A DNA stretch of 64,000 nt from the NCBI GenBank assembly GCA_002104985.1, contig MCGO01000026.1, positions 186,001 through 250,000 of the forward strand, written 5' to 3'. The stretch's first letter is position 1. The number at the start of each line of letters is the position of its first letter. A program made the translations under genes and the position numbers. The DNA is from Rhizoclosmatium globosum. Lineage: Eukaryota > Chytridiomycota > Chytridiomycetes > Chytridiales > Chytriomycetaceae. Shown here piece after piece: positions 12,083 through 22,920 of this stretch. Below the pieces are notes generated by a model. That model did not search any database. It saw only the letters and a list, made by a program, of their open reading frames with translations, and was not told the DNA's origin.

Positions 12083-14025
12083 TCAATGGTTTGATTGGGC
12101 TGAAGCAGAACGGGATCGATTAAGTCTTGAGGCAGGCCGTTCCACGAATTCCAACTTCTCATCAAAAATCCTCACATTCCCCCCATGCGGTACATGGTCG
12201 GATTTGGCATCGATTCGTGGTTGAGCCTAAAAATAACAGAGTTATAACGATATCTAGAAATCAAGTCAGTTGGTTGGGAAGGTTGGGTAGAATGTGACTG
12301 TTGCTGATTTCTATTTCCATAGATCACTCAACCTTTTCCCGAAACTGTAGCTTTTCGTTATAAATCCTGACATCTCCTCCACTTCGTACATATTGATTTG
12401 CTTTTGCGGCGATACGCGGAGCAGCCTTGAACAAATTGATGGAAAAAGAATGAAGGGATGGGGCAGAGGAGAATGCATCCAACAAAGTTAGTACGTGACA
12501 AGGATGGATAGGAAAATACATTTTATCAGTTTTCAACAAACCTTTTCCTTGAATTCAAGCTTTTCATCAAAAATCCTCACGTTCCCTCCTTGCGGCACAT
12601 GGTCGGACTTGGCGTCAATACGAGGCGCAGCCTAACCAAAGTGGTGAGGAAAATACGAAGGAGTGACCCATTTCTTTACCTTCTCCTTGAACTCCAATTT
12701 CTCGTCAAATATCTTGACATTTCCTCCTTGTGGTACATGGTCGGACTTCGCGTCAATTCGAGGAGCAGCCTATCCAATATCTTTCAGACTGAGGCACAGG
12801 CAACATGGTTTCCTCACCTTTTCCTTGAAACCCAGCTTTTCATCAAATATCTTAACGTCGCCTCCACTTCGAACATATTGGTCTGCTTTGGCGTCAATAC
12901 GAGGAGCAGCCTGATGATGACAGTTAGCATCTGGTATTTTTGACTTAATAAACTACTCACCTTCTCCTTGAATTCCAACTTTTCATTGAATATCTTTACG
13001 TCTCCACCTTGTGGTGAATGTTCTGACCACGCGTCGATTCTAGGCTGCGCTGTCTTCTTGAACTCTAGCTTCTCAGTGTAGATTTTTACATCCCCACCAC
13101 TTCGAACATATTGATCTGCCTTTGCATCGATGCGAGGTGCAGCCTAGGTGTCATTTTTCGTCAGGAATCAGGATTTGGCCATCTTCTGTTGTACCTTCTC
13201 TCGAAATTGAGGCTTTTCGTCGAATATCTTGACATCTCCACCACTTCGAACATATTGATCAGCTTTTGCATCGATACGTGGTGCTGCCTGTTGGTTTTTA
13301 GCGGTTGGCTGAGACAACTGATCAAATTGATCATAGCCACACTAACCTTCTCGCGGAATTGCGGCTTTTCGTTATAGATCTTCACGTCACCTCCACTGCG
13401 CACGTATTGATCCGCTTTGGCGTCGATACGGGGCGCTGCCTGAAATAAAGAAGATGAGGGAGGCCAAGGAAGGTTAACAGAGACACACACCTTCTCTTTG
13501 AACTGAGGCTTCTCTGAAAAGATCCTAACATCACCACCACTTCTTTGGTATTGTTCTGCTTTGGCCTCAATACGAGGTGCCGCCTATGATGAAGATGCTT
13601 AGACACATGTCTGATTATGATCCACCCATCATATCTCAACCTTGTCTTTGAATTCCAGTTTCTGATTGAATATTTTGACATCACCGCCAGATGGAGTATG
13701 ATTGATGTTCTAAGTGTTGGAAAACCAGATCAAATCAGTTGTCACCAATTATGCTAAAGTGTCTTACATTCATAGACCCAATCTTTGACTTCACATTGGC
13801 ATACTTTTTGTTGACGAGAGATGAAGTTGAAGTGCTCAAGCTCTTCGTGGGGCTAGGGGTCTGCTGGCTGCTGCTGCCATACGTATTTGGATTGTACTGG
13901 GCCCGCGTTGGGGTTGCAGAAGTAGATCGCGGTAGCGCTGATGCACTTGTTGCACGAGCCGAGCTGCCACTTCGACTTCTCGTTGGAGTTGTGCCTGCGG
14001 TGTCGGGCCTCAACTTGCCACTCAT
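12083..14025 (-). CDS. Tau/MAP2/MAP4-like protein with 11 microtubule-binding-type repeats
   Basis: Eleven exons: 14025-13768, 13709-13641, 13583-13491, 13439-13347, 13287-13195, 13143-12961, 12910-12818, 12769-12680, 12631-12542, 12425-12333, 12226-12083 (432 aa). The first ~77 residues are Ser/Thr/Pro/Arg-rich and probably disordered. Then eleven 30-31-residue repeats run almost to the end. Repeat 1 (NVKSKIGSMNNINHTPSGGD from residue 76) matches the opening of the first tau repeat, NVKSKIGS being identical as I know it. Later repeats follow APRIDAK-x(5-7)-GG(D/N)VKI-x(3)-KL-x-FKEK, like the GGG-VKI-KLDFK core of tau/MAP4 repeats. All introns are phase 0 and each repeat is one exon, except repeats 5 and 6, which share exon 6. 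Inferred role: binding along microtubules. The start is the only ATG upstream; further upstream codons lack ATG. Confidence 0.88.
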
Positions 14026-14249
14026 TTTTGAAACTTGTGACAAATCAAAAGAGGAAAATGAATGAAGAATGCAGAATAAATTGTAACTTCTGCATTAAAT
14101 CGACTATAGATTGCTTTCAACTTCTTTTCTTCTTGACCTTCTTCAGAATGGTTGAATATAACTGTAACAATTTTTTTTTAGTTTTAATTTTAATTTCAAG
14201 AATGAATGGGCAGGAAGCAGTGCAATAAAAATGGCAGCGCTTTATCATG

Positions 14250-14384
14250 GACTAGTGTCTCAGCAGTGGACTTGGAGGCGATTGTGGGTCCTAGCAGCTG
14301 TGGAGGATGCAGAAGTATTCCATGAGGTTGCAGCAGTTTCTAAAGCGGTGGCAGAGGAGGTTTCTAATGCAATTTCGGAATTCT
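14250..14384 (+). pseudogene. Decayed fragment of the GAR1 3' end
   Basis: The stretch ending GGAGGTTTCTAATGCAATT (ending near 14374) is identical over 19 bases to the last codons, stop and start of the 3' UTR of the intact GAR1 gene at 33813-33831. Upstream, 14262-14332 aligns with the RGG-repeat coding end of GAR1 (shared GGAGGCGAT block). Most differences are C-to-T or G-to-A, for example AGCCGTGGAGGACG became AGCTGTGGAGGATG. About 20 extra bases interrupt the alignment before the stop. The copy is non-coding. RGG repeats are simple sequence, so the upstream alignment alone is weak; the unique 3' end makes it convincing. Confidence 0.55.
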
Positions 14385-14689
14385 TTTAACAAGTTATTTA
14401 TATAATTTGTGTGATGCATAGTGCCATATATTCAAAGATTCAGCCAAGGGCCAAATAAAGTTGTCGTTATGAGTTTTTTCAAGCAAGGGTTAAAATGAAA
14501 AGACCTGTACTGTTGTAACCTACTTTGTCAAAACACAGTTATGCATTTCAAAATGAGAAGCCAAAAAAGTGATGGAATTTCAATGCACATCTTGAAAGTG
14601 TGTTACAGCCGGAAGTAACCTTCTGCAGAAGTGTCCTTTATATCTTTCAGCTCAACCGCAATAGAAGTTTCTTGCAACACGAGAGGTCA

Positions 14690-15090
14690 CGAGTACACAT
14701 TCAACAATTCAACTTATCAACAAGAGATACGCGAACCCACGTTCAACAATTCTACACTCTAACAAAGCATCAACAATTCAACAATTTTATACTCCAACAA
14801 AGCATCAAAAATTGAACAATTCAACAGTTCAACAATTTTATACTCCAACAAAGCATCAAAAATTGAACAATTCAACAGTTCAACAAAGAATCAGCACTTC
14901 AACAACTCAACAGTTCAACAAGGATTGATGAGGAAACATATTCAACGATTCAACAGTTCAACAAAGGATTTGCAATTCAATAATTCAACAGTTAAACAAA
15001 GGATTGACATGGACACACATTCAACAATTCAACATTCAACAAAGGATTTACAGTTCTACATTTCAACAGAATCCCAAAACACTGTTTCAA
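14690..15090. repeat. Degenerate minisatellite of TTCAACA units
   Basis: About 400 bp built from variants of ATTCAACAATTCAACA and GTTCAACAAAGGATT, with longer near-repeats (for example the 50-bp stretch starting TTTTATACTCCAACAAAGCA at about 14786 and again at 14837). Units vary in length and sequence with no constant spacer, so this is a decayed tandem repeat and not an ordered array. Confidence 0.8.
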
Positions 15091-15404
15091 CAAGGATAAT
15101 TAGCCAAAATTGATAATAAATGTGAATAAACCTCTATTTGTTGTTAGCATAACCCGAAGTTTGGAAGTTAGACACAGAGGAAGTAAAACAATCTCCATCT
15201 CAACATCATTATTCCATCACTCTAAACCTAAACTTTCTGAACATCTCCTCAAACAAAAATATTTGGAGCTTCCCAATTTGGACAATATCGCTCTGTATAA
15301 TTGAAAGTGTTTAGATTTTAAGATCAGATTTGAGAGAGTTTAGCACTTGAAAGGAACCCGTTCCCCTGTTCACATATCACAAATGTCACATGGCCAAAGA
15401 GATA

Positions 15405-15545
15405 GAGTGTCACATAGGCCAAAGCCCATTATTTTTTACACAGAATTGCATCACTTTTGCATTGGGAGATGAGGCTTTATTCATCTGTTTTGCATCGTAA
15501 TTTCATCACTTTTCCACCTTCAAAAGTTGGGGGTGGCTCATTAAT
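15405..15545. repeat. Dispersed short repeat, copy 1 of 3
   Basis: The segment with ACACAGAATTGCATCACTTT and TTATTCATCTGTTTTGCAT, followed by a CCACCTTCAAAAGTTGGG stretch, recurs in altered form at 15725-15830 (ACAAAGAATTGCATTGCTTT, TTATTCATTTGTTTTGCAT) and at about 27535-27600 (GGTTTATTCATTTGTTTTCC, TTCCACCCTTCAAAAATTAA). The three lie near both edges of the gene-poor block. I see no coding capacity and cannot assign a family. Confidence 0.5.
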
Positions 15546-15714
15546 TTTGCAAACAGCTGTAATGTATCAGATATAAAGCATTGCAAAGTCATTTACCAAC
15601 CTCAAAATATAGAGAAAAGGCAAGAATAGGACAAATTTTGAAAAGCGGAGGACAGTTGTGCGAGAAGGACACTTCCAGATGTGACACAGGTGCATCACAC
15701 AAAGCTGCTACAGC

Positions 15715-15835
15715 AGGACGTGACACATATAAAAGCCTGTTAGCTTTTACAAAGAATTGCATTGCTTTTGCATTTTTATTCATTTGTTTTGCATTGAAAT
15801 TCCATCATTTTAAAACTGGTTGTTGTTCCTTACAA
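15715..15835. repeat. Dispersed short repeat, copy 2 of 3
   Basis: Second copy of the repeat at 15405-15545, about 300 bp downstream in the same orientation, with several substitutions. It lacks the CCACCTTC tail of copy 1. Confidence 0.45.
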
Positions 15836-16413
15836 TACGTTTTCTTTCAAGGCAATTTAAGGAGAGTTGAACTCAATTTCATGGTTGGAAAGCTGTACAT
15901 TGGTCAATTAGTAAAATAATTTATGGCCACTTAAGATTTCAGAAGAAACTTACTGAGCCTTCATCCCTCCTCCATCCCCATAAGGCAAGGTGTGTATAGT
16001 AGTACATCTTCATCCTGAATGCTCTGTGTACTTTTTATTATTATCAGTGTGGTCATCCTGCAGGCCTTCGCTCATTAATATGCTCCTTACAGTCCAGACC
16101 TTACTCACTCAACTCAACCCTCTCTCCTCCTTCCCCGCTTCCCTTTCTTGCCTTCTTCCTACCAAAAACCGCCTTGTCCCTTCTTCTCATGGCTGTCCTT
16201 ACAGTTCTCTTGTTTAATTATCTTTGAAGTAGAATAGAAATCTCCAGAAAGGTTACCTATCTCTCTCCTTCTCTTCATCTCTTCTCTTTTGAAATTATTG
16301 ATACTAAAAAACATTCCATATGGATTTTCATGCTGTCCTTGTTCTCATTCATTGCTGGCTTGTTTAACAGTTGTTGTTAGAGGCATGTTTCCTCTTTAGT
16401 GTTGTCACAAGAA

Positions 16414-17205
16414 AATACCCAGCTAAAGCTGGGGCGTGATCCTGGCTGGGTTCCTTCAGAAATGAATAAATGTGTTTATTTAAAAAGTTAATAAAGGAAC
16501 AAAGTTATTCCAATTACTTTGGAGATGATGCGGTAGTTCTGGGCGATTGCATCTCAAATGAAACTAGATATTTTAGACAGGGGTCTCGTTTTTGTTAAAC
16601 AATAGAAAATATATGTTTACTAATGCTTTTTCATGGTCGGAATATTTGGGGAGAGTGTAGAATGTGCTGGACAGTTGTGGAAGACAACCAAAGTTGAGTT
16701 GGAAAAAGTTAACTATTTTTGGAGTTAATCCAGACCGCGACGAGGACCTAATAAATCAATCAATCAATATTGTTTATTACGATCACAAAGTATGAGGTCC
16801 GTCTGGATTAAGTTTGGGTCATGCTTGTGGTTGGAGTTTTGGGTTGAACACCACTTGGCTGCGACTCTGGAACGCTTAGAGCGATTTGGCTGAAACTTTA
16901 GGGAACAATTAATAAAGCTGATTTATATTACTGGTTAAAATATCGAAACCATCGAAGAAAGAATAAAGGAGCTGCGCCGAGGCCCACACCTCGAACCCAA
17001 CACGTGCAACTCGCGACCCTGAGCCGTTATCGAAAAAAACGGCTCTAGGTTGCCTTTGGATTTAAGTCTTTCATCATTTAATAAAATTGGAGGGGAATCA
17101 GGAGAGGATTGAGGGAGGAGATAGGTTTTGAAGGAATTGGGTTCTGTCTGCCTCACGGCCGCCACAAACGCACCACCTCTGTCAGTCCACTCTTAATAAA
17201 CACTT
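16414..17205 (-). mobile_element. 792-bp dispersed repeat, young copy A
   Basis: Nearly identical to 24035-24826 over 792 bp, in the same orientation, with only scattered differences. One end carries the palindrome CCCAGCTAAAGCTGGG. Internally, AATCCAGAC..GAGGACCT near 16732-16750 and its reverse complement near 16794-16814 form a stem-loop around a CAATCAATCAAT loop. On the minus strand both copies keep the same 76-codon frame (17165-16935, starting MAAVRQTEPNSF), which I cannot assign. CpGs are intact, so insertion is recent compared with the surroundings. Copies A and C share a further ~200 bp beyond 17205 that copy B lacks, so this unit is probably one end of a longer element. Confidence 0.75.
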
Positions 17206-18889
17206 TATTAATACTTTTACTTTGTTTATGATACGATTTGTTCCGATATTCTTTGGTTGGGGATCCGGTTTTGCCCTCGGAAAAAGCAGGACCTGAGGAA
17301 AAAGACACCAAAAAAACACACTGGAGCTTCCCACGGTTGAGGTTCTGCCGACAAAACCATTTGTGCAAACATCCTATGTTCTACGTGATCTGTTTGCCAC
17401 TGCTTGACGTCTGTCATTCAAGTTCATGTGTTCAAGTCTCTGAGTCTCTGGTGACTGTCACCTTCTCCTGTCGACTTCCCTTCTTTCTACACATCAACCC
17501 TCACTTCAATGCCAGTTCAAGTTTCACATGTAATGGATCCCCTCTTTCGGTCTGCCAAGTAGGAAAGGACAAGGACAGAACACTGCCAAATGCCAAGATA
17601 ACTCAAGAATATGGCGAAGGAACATAAGATTGTTCAACTGACAGAGGTGCTATCTAACTACAAACAACTTGTCTAGTCAATCAAGGTTGCCAAGGCTTGT
17701 TCTAAGAACCTTGTTATCCTGTTCTACTTGCTTCTCGTCTTCTGTGGCTTCCTGATTGGTGGGTGTTGGACTTTGTCAAGTATGTTTGCTATTCTTGGTT
17801 GTTAGTGTCCTCTGCAACACTGTGAGTTTATCACAAGTTCCATTTCTCTATTGTTTTTCCAAATAGTTAATTGTTAAACCATGTTGGAGGCAAGGAAAGC
17901 TACAACCTTGGCTCCTCTCACTTTTGGGACTTGTAACAAATCAAAAGGACATAATAACTAAAAGAAGGAACTACCATGATGCAAAACAAAAAAAAGACTC
18001 ACATCTACTTTTTAATTACAAGCAATTACAAAGAAAATAAGGAAAAAGTTGACCAGAACATGTCCAAGAAGGTGTTTGTTCCTGGCTGGGTCTACGTGGC
18101 AGGGCAGGGGGTCGGTGATGCACAAAAAAGTGGCAATTTAATCACTTTTGGAACAATGGGCACCTTTGCAGCACCGCTGTTTAAGTACTTCAAATGTATT
18201 AAAAGTTAGTTTATCTTGCTTATTCATGCAATATTAATTAATACTTCTTTTTGCTATTTGACAGATATGCTGAGTACACCTCTTTATAAATGAATTGTTT
18301 TCAAAAATATGTGAAAAGTGTTTAGGTGATGGTTGGCCTTTCACCCTTTTGGCCACCAGATCAATTCATAGCACCCAGAAACAAAAGAACAAGGTGAACG
18401 CAAGACCTTTCTGCCAGATCTTGCAAACAATCCGTCAACATTAAATGAGGTAAACGGAAAACCAAAGCGCACTTCTTATTTTGCGGTCACAATTGTTGCT
18501 TATTTTCTTAAATGGATTCAATTTTAAAAGTTGTTTGTAAAGGTCTCTGATTGATTCAGGCAATTCTGCCTTCTTTTCATACTTATTTGTTTTAGTTTAA
18601 ATCACAAAAAAGAAGCACTTGGTGATCTAAAAGATACTCTGGCAATGACAAATCTTTTGGATACAAGAGAAGGGAACAAGTAGGAAAGAAGTTTTTAAGG
18701 TTTGAAGGAAAATCAAACCAAAAGTGAATTCGAAGAGCAGAGCACTTGGCCCTCATAAACGCATCTGGTACTTTGTCTCAATCAAAATTGATGCTTGTGG
18801 ATTTTGATTTCATGAAATTATTAGGGTTGGAAGTTTGGTTAGTGTCCCTATTTGACCCCAAGGAAATTTTGTGAGACAAAGTTGCAAAA

Positions 18890-19480
18890 AGTTGCGACAT
18901 CACCAACTCCCTGGGTTTCTTCTGCCTTGTGTTGCAGAACATCAACTGCTGGAAGCTCCCTGTTTGTTTGTTTTTAGTGTTTGGCTATTCATTTTGTATG
19001 AGGACAAAACTGGGATCAAAAACCAAGAAATAAAACTCCTGTTATTACCTGTGTAGACCTAATACATTCAATTACATTAGTAGTGAGGTGGTGGTGATTG
19101 CGGGATGGCGGCCTGTGAGGCAGGAAGAAGCAAAAACCTTCAAACCAACTCATCTTTCAATCTTTGCATCACTCCAAATTTATTAAATGATGAAAATACA
19201 AACCACAAAGCCATCCTAGAGCCATTTTCCCAACAACAGCTGGCTCCAGAGCGTGTGTGCCCTGCTGTAGCTCTGGTATTCTTTCTTGGGTCTGTTTGAA
19301 TTAGCTGTATTATTTGTTCAGTAAAAATTCAGCCATATTGCTTCAGGTGTTCCTGAGTCACATCAATCCAAAAGTCAAACCAGAATTTAAGATAAGGGAA
19401 TTTTTTATTATGGTAATAAAATAACATTAATTTGTCGATTTATCAGGCCTTGTCACAATCCACCATAAATTTCTCAGCAA
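18890..19480 (+). mobile_element. Old inverted copy C of the 792-bp repeat plus flank
   Basis: Read on the plus strand this matches the minus strand of copy A: GAAGCTCC..TGTTTGTTTTT (about 18950), GGACAAAACTGGGATCAAAAACC (about 19001), ATGGCGGCC..GTGAGGCAG (about 19105), TTTATTAAATGATGAAA (about 19178), TAGAGCC (about 19219) and the TTGTCGATTTATCAGG end (about 19431). It is heavily mutated, CpG-poor and its reading frame is changed, so it is an ancient relative of copies A and B. Confidence 0.6.
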
Positions 19481-20741
19481 AGAATGAAAGGTCTCCTTTT
19501 TGCTGTATAGTTCAGTGCACATGCTTTTCATGATTTTAGAGGATTTTCAGAGAATCAGTTCACCAGGCATTTCTTTGATTGTACTGTTATTTAAGTCAAG
19601 GTCATAATTACTTGAAGGTGGAAGAAATGTTAGAGGTGTATTAATAGAGCCCAGAGCATTCACTAGTATTGTCAGTCTTACACATATGAACAAACATGCT
19701 GTTGACTATGTTGGAACCACATACAATCAAGTTTCTATCCAATAATTATTTTTTCAGAAAGTCTCAATCAAAACTCATCCCCTGCATTGATTGAGAATCA
19801 CTTGTATTTCATCGTTAGTTCAACATTTAGTACATCAGTACACACTAAATACAAACAAGCTTCTGACTTAAACCACAGATGTTTATATGTCTCAAGATTG
19901 GTTTGTTGAAAAAAGATTTTCACAGCCAACAAGACCATTCAATTTGTTTTATCAGAACCAGCTTTTTTTGCTTGACAAGTCAAAAAGGAAAGAAACATCG
20001 CCTTCATTATTTGGAACTGTAATTCTCCACTGGTTTGTTTGCTGAGGATAAAGCTACTTCCCAAACTTTCTGGAAGGAAACATTCCATGTACTAAACAGG
20101 TGAAGTGGAACTGTCTTGGGGTGGATAAATTCCTTTCTCATATTTAATTCCTCATGTATTATTCCTTGTTTTCACCTTTAATAGTATGTTTGCAAAGGGA
20201 GGGGTTTCAAGAATTGGAGGAGGCCTACAATCTATTAAAAGTAAATTTAGTATCACAGACAATTTTTTATACTCTGGATCCTATGAATGGAACATTTGGA
20301 TTTCCTGGAGCTTCCAAATTAAACGATTTTTTTGCACCCAGGACATTAAGAAGGATAAAATTGCTATGACCATTTTTAAGATTAACTTGTCAGAACTTTA
20401 AAATTGTTGGTTTAGTATTAATCAAGCCAATGTACAAAATTCTACACAACAGTCAGTGCATCAATCAATCAAATGGAGAACAGAGGAAGATATTGACCTG
20501 GTTGTTTGGGAGCAGGAAATGTTAGTGTATTGAAGTAAATATTGGTTTGTTGAGTGAGAGTTGCATTTCTTCTCCATCACAGACAGTTTTCTTGTTGCCA
20601 TGCCCTTCAATAACATTCAGCCACACTTTGAAATGAATCTTATTGAGGCAATGTCAAGAATGGGCAATAATATTTTGGCTTATACCAGAGAGTAAAGTTT
20701 TATCTGTCAAGCCTTCATTTGCTAATTTCAAACAGGAAGTT

Positions 20742-20834
20742 CCAAGGCGGCTCCCCGGGAGCCCGTGGCTCCCCCCCACTCATTGTGACTCATGGGGAGC
20801 CAAAGAAGTTTGGGCTCCCCGGGAGCCGCCTTGG
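20742..20834. repeat. 93-bp perfect inverted repeat (hairpin element)
   Basis: CCAAGGCGGCTCCCCGGGAG at the left end is matched by its exact reverse complement at the right end (arms about 23 bp including CCC/GGG). The loop holds further GGCTCCCC and GGGGAGCC words. It is the most GC-rich patch in the block. It lies 17 bp before a related element, and both share the CCAAG.CGGCTCCCC terminus. It is probably a very short non-autonomous TIR element or a terminal fragment pair. Confidence 0.7.
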
Positions 20835-20851
20835 TATCTGGAAGCGATTTT

Positions 20852-21322
20852 CCAAGTCGGCTCCCCACTGTATAACATCAATGTTTCCATAACTCCATCC
20901 CATAGCTTGAATAAATGCCCTCAGTTGCAAACTTTATTTGTCCAATAATTTGAATGTGCGAAACTCAACTGTAAAGGTTGCCCGAGGGCCGATTGTCTCC
21001 CGCATTTTCCGCATTGAATCGCTCCCTTCTTTGTTTCTTTCAACAGAGAGGGAGTCGCTCTCATTTTGCCTGACTTTTGGACTGGTTTAACTCAAGACTC
21101 ACACAAACCTCTTTGACAATATGAATACCGTTTCTTGCGAAAGAATCTTTGTAGTAGCTGAAGACTTGCTGAAACCATTGCGCTATTTGTTTCCAGTGTC
21201 CGAGAATATGTTGCCACTTCCTTACTTCATCTCCATGATCTCTCGCTTACACAAAAAGAAACGAAACTTATGACTCACACATTTTATTATGACTCAAAAT
21301 GAGTGGGGGGGAGCCGCCTTGG
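20852..21322 (-). mobile_element. 471-bp DNA element with CCAAG.CGGCTCCCC terminal inverted repeats
   Basis: The left end CCAAGTCGGCTCCCCAC (20852) pairs with the right end GTGGGGGGGAGCCGCCTTGG (to 21322), giving imperfect TIRs; the flanking TTTT on both sides could be a target-site duplication but is too short to trust. On the minus strand a 44-codon open stretch contains KWQHILGHWKQ. A decayed relative at 25330-25610 keeps KWKHIFGHWKQ and the same GAGTCATAATAAAATGTGAG end. The element is presumably a DNA-transposon derivative; the transposase family is not recognisable. Confidence 0.55.
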
Positions 21323-21329
21323 TTTTTTC

Positions 21330-22620
21330 TTTCAAACATACTACCATTAAACAGTTTTATTTGCCCAGATATGGCACTCCTTGGAAGGAAGCTTGCTTTC
21401 CTCTTGCACCACTTCCAACCAATGCTACCACAGCTCAAGTAGACTATTTTGTTCTATGTCAATATTTTATGCCATGACTGAGGGACCTTTTGGGGCCTCT
21501 TGCTGTTCCACTTCCTCAACCACCAGGTGGAGTTAACTTTCCACCTTCACTTGTAGCTGCTGCTGCACATTTCCAGCACATCATTGGGAATAAGTAGTCC
21601 GCCAAATGGGGTTGGAAGTACAATGGTCGTGAAGGGACTCTCACTCCCACAAAATTATAACTATAACTAATTCATGATAAATGGTCATGGAATGGTGCAT
21701 GTGGAACATCACATAAACAATATCGGAATTGTGAATCCAATTCAAGCTGGAATCTTGGATCCTCATAATGTTATTGTTGACCAAGGTTTGATTTCTGTGT
21801 TTGGCTTACAAAATCAGCTTCTAATATTTATTTGACCTATTTAGGTGTCAGGAATGTTGTAACTTGTGTCAATAGTGATATCCAGCTCCAAATCAACAAT
21901 GCTGCTGTTGCTCCAGTTCCAGTACCTCCGACTGCACATCCTCCATCACGACAGATTATTCATGACCACGTTGTTCAGGTTTCTCATGGTCATATGAGTC
22001 AAATCAATGGTTCTAAGCTCTTTGAAAAGAGGGAAGAGGTGTTCCGAGACAATGATCACCGCATCAACTTTGCATATGATTTCCTTGCTCAAAATTCTCC
22101 ACGTGTTATTGGTCAACGTACACTGGGTTATTGGTGTCAATGGACCTGGATGGTTAAGCATTTCCAGTCAGAATTCTTGTTGCAAGAGTATTCTTGTCCC
22201 CAACATCTAAAGTGGTAGCAGAGCAGTCATATGAAACACCAGCGGGCTGAACAATCTCTCATCAATCGTATTGCTGGGCACATGACAGACACTGATTGGA
22301 ACAGTATGCACAGGATTTGAATAATATTCAGCTTTTCCTGTTGCACCAGTCTATTTTGCTTATGGTGATGGATCTTGGAATCACCAGAGACCATGGGCAC
22401 CTGTTCCCAACAATGTCAGTTTAATGCAATGGTTGGCAATACCAAAAATGTGTAATTCACACAGAGAATCAGAGAAAAGGCTGCTCATGAGCACTTTGTG
22501 TTTGTTATTGATGAGCATTTGACTTCACAGCAGTCCCATCGTCTCAGTGCTGGTTATGAGGCAGGAGGTGGGTTCCAATATTCATCCACCAGTTGTGACA
22601 GTAAGTAATCAACAAAGTAA
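21330..22620 (+). pseudogene. Decayed Fanzor (eukaryotic TnpB-like RNA-guided nuclease) relic
   Basis: Several plus-strand frames separated by stops and small shifts read as one old coding region. VIVDQGLISVFG (about 21770-21805) resembles the RuvC-I strand VxVDPGL with Pro changed. FAYGDGSW (about 22356) and FVFVIDEHLTSQQSHRL (about 22500-22548) resemble the C-terminal Fanzor block with the DExxTSxxC zinc-finger lead. The spacing from the Asp to TS (about 246 codons including introns) fits the published Fanzor pattern D-x(125,275)-(T/S)(T/S)-xx-zinc finger. Zinc-finger cysteines are not preserved and stops are present (for example 21478, 21662), so it is dead. The longest intact frame is 21832-22218. 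Chytrids are known Fanzor hosts (Spizellomyces). The assignment is by eye only. Confidence 0.4.
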
Positions 22621-22920
22621 GTGTTAAATTAATGTTGGACTAGATTTGACATCCTATTCTTAGATTTCCCCACAAGAAACGCAAGTTTCAGGATCTTCAC
22701 TGGAGAAAATACTGCATTGATAATGACAAACAACCAATACATAGATACAAAGCTAGGGAAAGAGCAAACTTCAGACTTCCAACTTGTTAAGTTGTACTAA
22801 ACTATTTTAGAGTACATGATTACTCATGGTGCAATAAAATTCAAGGGACCTGCTCCTGTGGCATTCAAGAAAATGCTATATCACTCAACAACACACTTGA
22901 TTCTAGTAAGCACAACAAGA

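Noticed and set aside
14231..14389. 52-codon plus-strand ORF starting MAALYHGLVSQQ
   Set aside because: It overlaps the GAR1 fragment in a different frame and ends by chance; no independent coding signal.
14690..15090. CRISPR-like or ordered array from the repeated CAACAATTCAAC units
   Set aside because: Units vary in length and there are no constant-length unique spacers; it is a decayed minisatellite in a eukaryotic genome.
16980..17020. tRNA-like B box (GGTTCGAG on the minus strand) in the 792-bp repeat, suggesting a tRNA-derived SINE
   Set aside because: The flanking bases do not form a T-arm stem and no matching A box or acceptor stem was found; the same word in copy B adds no independent evidence.
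18043..18207. Small frame with MSKKVFVPGWVYVAGQGVGD
   Set aside because: Short, isolated, no promoter or splice context, inside the decayed block; no family recognised.
20154..20401. Two overlapping 71-codon frames
   Set aside because: They overlap in different frames in CpG-poor decayed sequence with no matching motif; neither can be supported.
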